Assembly: GCA_964434385.1 (NCBI GenBank)
Contig: CAYSUW010000010.1
Coordinates: forward strand, 1-48,421
DNA from: GCA-002700125 sp964434385
GTDB lineage: Bacteria; Chloroflexota; Dehalococcoidia; Lucifugimonadales; Lucifugimonadaceae
Direction of reading: 5' to 3'
Length of the DNA: 48,421 nucleotides
Part shown: one piece after another, positions 43,171-48,421 of the stretch
Layout: each line of letters starts with the position of its first letter
Numbering within the stretch: the stretch's first letter is position 1
Program-made: the position numbers and the translations under genes
Notes under the pieces: model-generated
What the model saw: only the letters and a program-made list of their open reading frames with translations
What the model was told of the DNA's origin: nothing
Databases searched by the model: none

Positions 43171-43257
43171 TTATGAACCTTGAAGTATACTTGCAAGAAG
43201 CATGCCCAAGATCATAAAAGTCATAGTTATCAAAACCCATTTAATTCTGTTAATCAT
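43171..43257 (-). CDS. 28-residue single-helix membrane peptide
   Basis: A short open frame of 28 codons plus stop. It encodes a positively charged start (MINRIKW) and one hydrophobic helix (VLITMTFMILGMLLASIL) followed by QGS. AGGAA lies seven bases before the ATG, and the gene begins 21 bases after the stop of yaaA on the same strand. It is shorter than most gene callers accept. It could be a small membrane regulator or toxin-like peptide; no antitoxin is seen. I recognise no family. Confidence 0.5.
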   Translation of the reverse strand: MINRIKWVLITMTFMILGMLLASILQGS

Positions 43258-43278
43258 TTTAATTTCCTAAGGTTTAAA

Positions 43279-43974
43279 TTATTTTATTTCTTTAATGAAA
43301 TTTCCTTCATTCCAGTTAAATCCATCAAAAGAGAATGATTTAATATCATTAATTTTGTTTATTTGATTTGTCGCTAGAAATTTTACAAATTCTCCTTTCA
43401 CTGATTTCCCCAAATGTCCGGCAGAAACTTTTTTGCCTTTTTTAATTTGGAAGAAGTCTATTGTTGTTACATTTTCAGCAGGTTGATAAGCTTTTCTATG
43501 TACTTGAGGTAATAAATCTATAATTAAATCATGCGCTTTTAATTCTTTAGTTAATATTGGTTTCCAGAATTTATCTAAAGAAAGAACATTCATTTTCAAT
43601 TTGTATTCTGGTATTAATGTTTTAGGAGTTACAATTCCAAATAATCCACTAAATATTCTCAGGTGTTCTTCAATATATTCCTGTGATTTTAAATCTAAAT
43701 TATTCCAATCAATGTGAGAGTAAACAACTCCGGTATAACGTTCGATAGCTGGAGCACATTTTCCTTGAAATATATTCAGGTTTTGTAGGTGTAATTGTTC
43801 GGACTTTTCTATAGAAGTACTATAAATTGATTGTAGTTCTTTTTCTTCTTTATCTTTTAGAACTGTAATAATTTCAGAAACTTCATTGCTGAATTTGAAG
43901 TTTGTATTTTGAAATACAGTCTCAGTAGATTCGACTTTTGACTTTCTCTCACTTGGAGGAATAAGAATTAACAT
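43279..43974 (-). CDS. yaaA: YaaA-family peroxide-stress protein
   Basis: A 231-residue protein of the YaaA/DUF328 family, which in E. coli limits intracellular iron and DNA damage during H2O2 stress. Family blocks: LILIPPSERKSK at the start, RYTGVVYSHIDW (79-90), GLFGIVTPKTLIPEYKLKM (about 110-128), IDLLPQVHRKAY (about 151-162) and KVSAGHLGKSVKGEFVKFL (about 180-198). The length is close to normal. No ribosome site is clear. The adjacent lipoprotein gene is divergent, 51 bases away. Confidence 0.88.
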   Translation of the reverse strand: MLILIPPSERKSKVESTETVFQNTNFKFSNEVSEIITVLKDKEEKELQSIYSTSIEKSEQLHLQNLNIFQGKCAPAIERYTGVVYSHIDWNNLDLKSQEYIEEHLRIFSGLFGIVTPKTLIPEYKLKMNVLSLDKFWKPILTKELKAHDLIIDLLPQVHRKAYQPAENVTTIDFFQIKKGKKVSAGHLGKSVKGEFVKFLATNQINKINDIKSFSFDGFNWNEGNFIKEIK

Positions 43975-44025
43975 TACTATATATGAACTTTTAACTTTTC
44001 TTTTAAAAATATTATATGTAAGAAT

Positions 44026-44562
44026 ATGATCATGAGAAGACTTATTTTAGGATTCATGTGCATGCTAATGATTTTAAGTTGTGCATCAGAATCTACGAAT
44101 CAAGAAGAAAAGTTAGAAAGAATAGTTATTTCACAAAATACTTTTGACATTAATTCTTTTAAGGCTGCTGGGTTGAAAACTAATAAACAGTATAATGTTG
44201 AATTCTTACCTGAGGCTATTGATGCATGGAAAGGGGTCTTTAATAAGAAAGATATAGAAGTAAGGATTTATTCTTCTCATGAAGATGCGAAGATCTATGG
44301 AATTAAACTAGCAGAAAGTGTTTCTGGAGATGACGCAGTTGTGAGTGGTGATGAAGTCATATGGAAGGAAGGATCTAAGGATAGAAGAAAATGTGTTCCT
44401 AGAGAAGCTACTTCTGAATCAGGATGTGATCAGAAAGCCAGATATGGAGATTTTATAGTGTTTGGGAATACTGTTATCTTATGTGAAGGATTAACTAAAA
44501 TTGAATCAATGACTGTTTGTTATAATCTGAAAAACTTAGTAATTAGCAGTTTAGAAAAATAA
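44026..44562 (+). CDS. Uncharacterised four-cysteine lipoprotein (family copy 2)
   Basis: A 178-residue predicted lipoprotein with lipobox MILSC (C19); an ATG at 44032 is an alternative start two codons later. The mature part aligns with the lipoprotein at 35895-36461: YNV near 56, DAWKG near 66-70, E-x-R-x-Y and H85, W113, the DR pair at 119-120, ILC and the final C-x-NL. The cysteines are C123, C134, C153 and C165, and the last two intervals (19 and 12 residues) equal those in copy 1. No enzyme motif is visible. It precedes the sugar epimerase by 17 bases, so a role in sugar capture or sensing is only a guess. Confidence 0.75.
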   Translation: MIMRRLILGFMCMLMILSCASESTNQEEKLERIVISQNTFDINSFKAAGLKTNKQYNVEFLPEAIDAWKGVFNKKDIEVRIYSSHEDAKIYGIKLAESVSGDDAVVSGDEVIWKEGSKDRRKCVPREATSESGCDQKARYGDFIVFGNTVILCEGLTKIESMTVCYNLKNLVISSLEK

Positions 44563-44579
44563 AATAATTTAGGAGAAAA

Positions 44580-45416
44580 ATGAAATTAGGATTTAGTACT
44601 TGGGCAATGCCAGATTTACCGATAGAGACTTCTATTGAACATTTAGCAAAACTAGGATATGACGGAATTACGATAGCTGTACTACCTCGATTCTCTACCT
44701 CATTAGACACACTAGATACTGCAAGAAGAAAACAAATAAAAAAATTGACGAAAGAAAATAATTTACCTATTTCATCTGTAATGAGTTTTTCTAGTATGTT
44801 AGAAGAAAATCCTTCAGAACTTGAAAAAAATGTACAGATGGTTCAAGAATCTATTCATCTTGCAGTAGATTGGGATACTCCTTATGTTATTACAGGCATA
44901 GGAGGGGAGCCTGGAGATTTAGAAAATCCAGAAAAAATGAAAAAACTAATTGAAAGATTAGAAAATATTGGTGATTTTGCTTCTTCAGAAGGAATTACTG
45001 TGGCGCTAGAACCTCATGTAGGCCAGGCTACTGAAACTCCTGACCAATTAACTCAACTTTTAGATAAAATTCAATCACCTTTTATAAAAGTTAATTTTGA
45101 CATTAGTCATTTTAATGTTTTAGGGATTCCAATGAAGGAATCTGTTGATAAAGTTCTACCTTATTCTGTTCTTATAGATGTAAAGGATGAACGTGGAATT
45201 GTACCTGATTGGGAATTTGTAGCTCCTGGAGAAGGAGATTTTAATTATGCAGAATTCATCAAGACTTTGGATTCTTCAGGATATGATGGATTTGTGACTG
45301 TGGAAATCAGTTTTATGGTTCAGAAAAGATCGAATTATGATCCTCTAGAAGTTACTTCGAAATCATTTAATGTTTTGGATAAAGCATTCAAAATAGCAGG
45401 AGTACAAAGGTCGTAG
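44580..45416 (+). CDS. Xylose-isomerase-like TIM-barrel sugar epimerase/isomerase
   Basis: A 278-residue AP_endonuc_2/xylose-isomerase-like TIM barrel. The start MKLGFSTWAMPDLP and LGYDGITI are family-typical. Possible metal-binding residues are in VALEPHVG (E/H), VNFDISHF (D/H), LIDVKDERG and the final VTVEIS glutamate. These enzymes isomerise or epimerise keto sugars at C3. TAGGAGAAAA gives a strong ribosome site, 17 bases after the lipoprotein gene, and the two form a small operon. The sugar is unknown. Confidence 0.85.
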   Translation: MKLGFSTWAMPDLPIETSIEHLAKLGYDGITIAVLPRFSTSLDTLDTARRKQIKKLTKENNLPISSVMSFSSMLEENPSELEKNVQMVQESIHLAVDWDTPYVITGIGGEPGDLENPEKMKKLIERLENIGDFASSEGITVALEPHVGQATETPDQLTQLLDKIQSPFIKVNFDISHFNVLGIPMKESVDKVLPYSVLIDVKDERGIVPDWEFVAPGEGDFNYAEFIKTLDSSGYDGFVTVEISFMVQKRSNYDPLEVTSKSFNVLDKAFKIAGVQRS

Positions 45417-45433
45417 AATTATCTCTGCTTAAT

Positions 45434-45949
45434 TTATGCTGTTTTTAATTTTTGTAATTTAGGCTTTATCACGAATAAACAGTATGGAGCAGTACTGTTA
45501 TTTGAGTAATAATCTTGATGATAATCTTCTGCAATATAGAATTTTTCTAATTGTTTAATTTCAGTTATTACTTTTTCTTTATAAATTTTGGATTTTTCAA
45601 TTTCCTTTTTAATTCTTAAAGCAGTTTTTTGTTCATCCTCATTTTTATATAAAACAATTGATCTATATTGAGTTCCAACATCATTTCCTTGTCTATTTAG
45701 GGTTGTGGGATCATGTATTTCCCAGAAGAAATTCAATACTGATTCAAGAGAAATTTTATTTTTATCATATTCAATTTCACATACCTCTGCATGACCTGTA
45801 TTTCCTGTGCAAATTTCTTCGTAAGTAGGATTTTCTGAATTACCCCCAGAATATCCTGAAACAATTTTTATAATTCCATCTAATTCTTTAAATAAAGCTT
45901 CTATACACCAAAAACATCCTCCTCCTAAAATTATTGTATCTATATTCAA
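45434..45949 (-). CDS. msrA: Peptide-methionine (S)-S-oxide reductase MsrA
   Basis: A 171-residue repair enzyme that reduces methionine-S-sulfoxide. The catalytic cysteine is C12 in GGGCFWC, followed by VSGYSGG, NPTYEEICTGNTGHAEVCEIEYD and WEIHDPTTLNRQGNDVGTQYRS, all MsrA hallmarks. The start is TTG at 45949, strongly supported by AAAGGAGAGG immediately before it. It begins ten bases after the stop of sulfatase 3, so the two are co-transcribed. Confidence 0.95.
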   Translation of the reverse strand: MNIDTIILGGGCFWCIEALFKELDGIIKIVSGYSGGNSENPTYEEICTGNTGHAEVCEIEYDKNKISLESVLNFFWEIHDPTTLNRQGNDVGTQYRSIVLYKNEDEQKTALRIKKEIEKSKIYKEKVITEIKQLEKFYIAEDYHQDYYSNNSTAPYCLFVIKPKLQKLKTA

Positions 45950-45959
45950 ACCTCTCCTT

Positions 45960-47483
45960 TCACCATTCTTTAGGGATACTTAAATATTCTCGTTCTACTT
46001 CTTGGAACCATTCAGTTAATCTATTCTCCATCTTTTTAGCTATTTCAGGATTTTCTTCTGCAATATTATTTTTTTCACCAGGATCATTATCTAAATTAAA
46101 TAATTCTGGTTTAGGAATTGGTTCACTTAAAACACTTTCAGCCCATGGTTCAGTCATTAATTCTGTAACGGTTTCAGGCTTATATTTGTAATCTATATCT
46201 CTTTGAATGTATTTCTGACTATTTTTTATGTGTTCAGGATCTACAACTTTGTCTATTTTGGGTCTTACTAGCTTCCAAGATCCTATCCTCATTCCAGCAT
46301 TAGATTCAACTCTTGGAGGATATTGACTAAAATGCCAGAATTGAGCGTAGTCAGTTTTATTTATTTCTCCCCTAAGTATTGGAAGAATATTTCTTCCATC
46401 TAAAGGTAAGTTTGGTTTTATCTCAGATCCTGTTGCTGCAACTAATGTAGGAAGCCAGTCCACAAAATGTATTAGTTGATTAGTATTTTCTATTTTAGGT
46501 AAACCATCGGGCCACCTTAAAATCATTGGAACTTTTATTCCTCCTTCATATACAGATCCCTTTGCTCCGTTGTATCCACAATTAAATCTGTATTCTGCTA
46601 TTATTTCTCCTTTTTCATTTCTTTGAACTGGATAATTAGTTTTCCAATCTTGAGATTTCCCAAAAAGTCGGGTCATATGGCCATTAAGTTCTTCATCATA
46701 TTGATCTGGAACTTGGTCAGGACGATGATGGAATGCAGGACCATTATCACTTGAAAACATTACAATAGTGTTGTTTTCAAGATTTAATTTTTTAAGGGTC
46801 TCTAAAATTCTTCCTACTTGTTGATCCATTACTTCTATCATTGCATAAATAATTGCAGTTCCTAATGTAAGTCCCATTTCCAGATAAGTATCAATTATTT
46901 CCTGAGGAGCCTGTAAAGGTGAATGAGGGGCATTGAACATTAATGAAAGGAAAAAAGGTTCTTCTTTATTTCTGTTTATAAAATCTATTGCATTATCTCC
47001 AAGAACGTTAGTCAAATATGTCCCATCAGATTTAATAAACAGACCATTTTTTTCGATTATCCATTCATAAAAATCTGCCCATCCTCCTCTGAATCCTATA
47101 AATTCATCAAAACCTCGATTGTTTGGATGATATCTACTATCCAAAGCCCCATTGTGCCATTTTCCAATTAATCCAGTTTTATAACCAATAGTCTTAAAGT
47201 AATCTCCTATTGTTGTTTCTCTAGTAGAAAGCCTATCTTGTCCCCAAGTTTCTGCTGGTGAAATTACTCCAGTTCTTAATGAATATCTTCCAGTAAGTAA
47301 TGCGGCTCTTGCAGGAGAACAGACAGGTGCTCCAGAATAATGTTGGGATAAACATGTGCTTTCATCTATTAAACTATCAAGATTAGGTGTTTTGACATAC
47401 CCATCATTAAATTTACCGAAGTCTCCATATCCCATGTCATCTGCAACCATCATAATAATGTTAGGTTTTGTGTTTTGAGCCAT
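45960..47483 (-). CDS. Formylglycine-dependent sulfatase (sulfatase 3)
   Basis: A 507-residue arylsulfatase-like protein. Metal-binding Asp15 and Asp16 lie in VADDMGYGD, the modified cysteine is C55 in PVCSPARAALLTGR, the IGKWHNG lysine/histidine block is near 110 and the second metal site is SSDNGP. The C-terminal subdomain ending in ELFNLDNDPGEKNNIAEE is the usual arylsulfatase A type. It has no signal peptide. AAAGGAAAA precedes the ATG. It is the most conventional of the three sulfatases. No formylglycine-generating enzyme is in the window. Confidence 0.93.
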   Translation of the reverse strand: MAQNTKPNIIMMVADDMGYGDFGKFNDGYVKTPNLDSLIDESTCLSQHYSGAPVCSPARAALLTGRYSLRTGVISPAETWGQDRLSTRETTIGDYFKTIGYKTGLIGKWHNGALDSRYHPNNRGFDEFIGFRGGWADFYEWIIEKNGLFIKSDGTYLTNVLGDNAIDFINRNKEEPFFLSLMFNAPHSPLQAPQEIIDTYLEMGLTLGTAIIYAMIEVMDQQVGRILETLKKLNLENNTIVMFSSDNGPAFHHRPDQVPDQYDEELNGHMTRLFGKSQDWKTNYPVQRNEKGEIIAEYRFNCGYNGAKGSVYEGGIKVPMILRWPDGLPKIENTNQLIHFVDWLPTLVAATGSEIKPNLPLDGRNILPILRGEINKTDYAQFWHFSQYPPRVESNAGMRIGSWKLVRPKIDKVVDPEHIKNSQKYIQRDIDYKYKPETVTELMTEPWAESVLSEPIPKPELFNLDNDPGEKNNIAEENPEIAKKMENRLTEWFQEVEREYLSIPKEW

Positions 47484-47600
47484 TTTGTTTTTCCTTTGCC
47501 TTTTATTTTTGATATAAATTGTTAAAAATATTATTAAATATTAGTGTAGATTGATTATTGAATTTAATATAGTTACATAAAAAAAGATTAGTAAGAAATC

Positions 47601-48326
47601 ATGACAAATCAGAAGAAGAAAAAATTTAGTCAAGCTCAAATAGTTCGGCGAGAAAACTTGACTCATGACTTATGGAAAATTTGGCTGTCCACTTCAGAAC
47701 ATTTTGAATTTAAACCAGGTCAATATTGTACTATAGGATTGAATGGAGTAGAAAGACCTTATTCCATAGTTTCATCTCCAAAAGAGAAGTTAATAGAGTT
47801 GTTCATTGAATTGATTCCTCTGCCATTGGGAGTTTTAACACCTCTATTACATGAAGCTAAAGAAGGAGACATTGTAACTATTCGACCTAGGGCAAAGGGG
47901 TTGTTTACTTTTAAGGAAGAGTATGATTTTCATGTAATGATTAGTACAGTTACTGGCGTAGCTCCTTTTGTAAGTATGGTTAGAAATTATTTAAGAAATC
48001 CTTCAGAAAAAGATAATTTCTTAATTTTAGAAGGAGCAAGTTATATAGATGAATTTGGTTATGATGAAGAATTACAAGAAATCGCTTCCAAACATGAGAA
48101 TATAAAGTATATTCCTACTTGTAGTAGACCTGAAGATCCTAAGAATAAAAATTGGAGAGGAGAGAAAGGAAGGGTTAATAATATTTTAAGTAAATATGTT
48201 GATTCTGGATTAAACACTAAAAATACTCTAATTTATGCTTGTGGTCACCCTGAAATGATTAATGATGTGAAAAGACAGATCTCAGATGAATTTAATTTTA
48301 TTGAAGAAAGGTTTTGGAAGTCTTAA
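47601..48326 (+). CDS. Ferredoxin-NADP reductase family flavoprotein
   Basis: A 241-residue FAD/NAD(P) oxidoreductase of the bacterial ferredoxin(flavodoxin)-NADP reductase type. The FAD-binding motif is RPYSIVSSP (about 50-58), the NADP-binding block is STVTGVAPFVSMVRNYL and the late CGHPEMI is present. There is no iron-sulfur domain, so it needs a separate ferredoxin or flavodoxin or acts as a stand-alone reductase. It could supply electrons to an oxygenase, but none adjoins it. The next gene starts directly after its stop. Confidence 0.9.
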   Translation: MTNQKKKKFSQAQIVRRENLTHDLWKIWLSTSEHFEFKPGQYCTIGLNGVERPYSIVSSPKEKLIELFIELIPLPLGVLTPLLHEAKEGDIVTIRPRAKGLFTFKEEYDFHVMISTVTGVAPFVSMVRNYLRNPSEKDNFLILEGASYIDEFGYDEELQEIASKHENIKYIPTCSRPEDPKNKNWRGEKGRVNNILSKYVDSGLNTKNTLIYACGHPEMINDVKRQISDEFNFIEERFWKS

Positions 48327-48421
48327 TTGAAAGTTTTTTTTGTAAATATTTTAATAATTTTGTTTCTTGCTTGTTCTCAACAACCTATACCTACACCAAC
48401 TCCTGAACCTGTTGTTGAAGA
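48327..48421 (+). CDS. Lipoprotein N-terminus, likely copy 3 of the four-cysteine family (cut by window end)
   Basis: A reading frame begins at TTG 48327, directly after the reductase stop, with GGAAG six bases before it. It encodes a lipoprotein signal (VFFVNILIILFLAC, lipobox FLAC) and then PIPTPTPEPVVEE, identical over 13 residues to the spacer of the lipoprotein at 35895-36461. This strongly suggests a third copy of the family. The gene continues past the end of the window, so the cysteine pattern cannot be checked. Confidence 0.6.
   Translation, partial: MKVFFVNILIILFLACSQQPIPTPTPEPVVE

Noticed and set aside
1..48421. CRISPR arrays, insertion sequences, tRNA or rRNA genes
   Set aside because: I saw no repeat-spacer pattern, transposase motif or tRNA-like T-loop block anywhere in the window; a covariance-model scan would be needed to exclude small RNAs.

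Overview
The window is AT-rich, extremely compact bacterial DNA. Many genes overlap by 1-8 bases or sit within 30 bases of each other, and several divergent pairs are only about 25 bases apart. It looks like a scaffold from an uncultivated marine heterotroph. My best taxonomic guess is an epipelagic SAR202-type Chloroflexota. This rests on gene content, not on a marker gene: seven enolase-superfamily sugar-acid dehydratase-like paralogs, three formylglycine sulfatases, a phytanoyl-CoA-dioxygenase-family protein, an LLM/F420-type oxidoreductase plus a DUF385-like protein, and a solute-binding lipoprotein with a Val/Glu/Lys repeat linker of the kind common in Chloroflexota. No rRNA, tRNA, CRISPR array or insertion sequence was found. 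Two runs of exactly 100 N (8991-9090, 10181-10280) are scaffold gaps that break three genes.

Layout. (1) 101-676: a 3'-5' exonuclease-fold protein that has lost most of its catalytic residues. (2) 10771 down to 685, minus strand: one long catabolic gene cluster with two ABC peptide-type permeases, three enolase-superfamily enzymes, a PhyH-type dioxygenase, an imidazolonepropionase-like amidohydrolase, a class V aminotransferase, a 2-hydroxyacid dehydrogenase and a DUF385-like protein. The matching solute-binding lipoprotein is divergent at 11131-13026 and ends in a strong terminator. (3) 13124-17643: sulfatase, amidohydrolase, C45-type Ntn acyltransferase/hydrolase and a 2-hydroxyacid dehydrogenase. 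(4) 17646-22395: small proteins (YbjQ family, two small zinc-binding proteins), a B12-binding transcription regulator with a C-terminal Xre helix-turn-helix, and membrane proteins (DUF4395, DUF368, EamA). (5) 22409-31496: four more enolase-superfamily enzymes with an SDR dehydrogenase, an LLM oxidoreductase, an alpha/beta hydrolase and a UxuA-type mannonate dehydratase. (6) 31643-35893: serC-serA serine biosynthesis, an MFS exporter and a family 5 uracil-DNA glycosylase. (7) 35895-38242: a sulfatase translationally coupled to a lipoprotein. (8) 38430-43161: purT, NAD-dependent formate dehydrogenase, a class III aminotransferase and an SDR, that is two formate-using enzymes side by side. (9) 43171-48421: a 28-residue membrane peptide, YaaA, a second lipoprotein of the same family, a TIM-barrel sugar epimerase, MsrA, a third sulfatase, a ferredoxin-NADP reductase-like flavoprotein, and the start of a third putative lipoprotein cut by the window edge.

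Together the genes suggest scavenging of oxidised, sulfated or acidic carbohydrate-like organic matter: import by a family 5 ABC system, desulfation, and dehydration of sugar acids by enolase-superfamily enzymes and UxuA, followed by dehydrogenases and aminotransferases. The substrates are inference. The observations I rate most interesting are the B12/Xre regulator, which keeps the CarH-type light-sensing motifs but has a different DNA-binding domain, with an inverted repeat lying over its own -10 box; the undescribed lipoprotein family with four conserved cysteines; and the catalytically dead exonuclease-fold protein.
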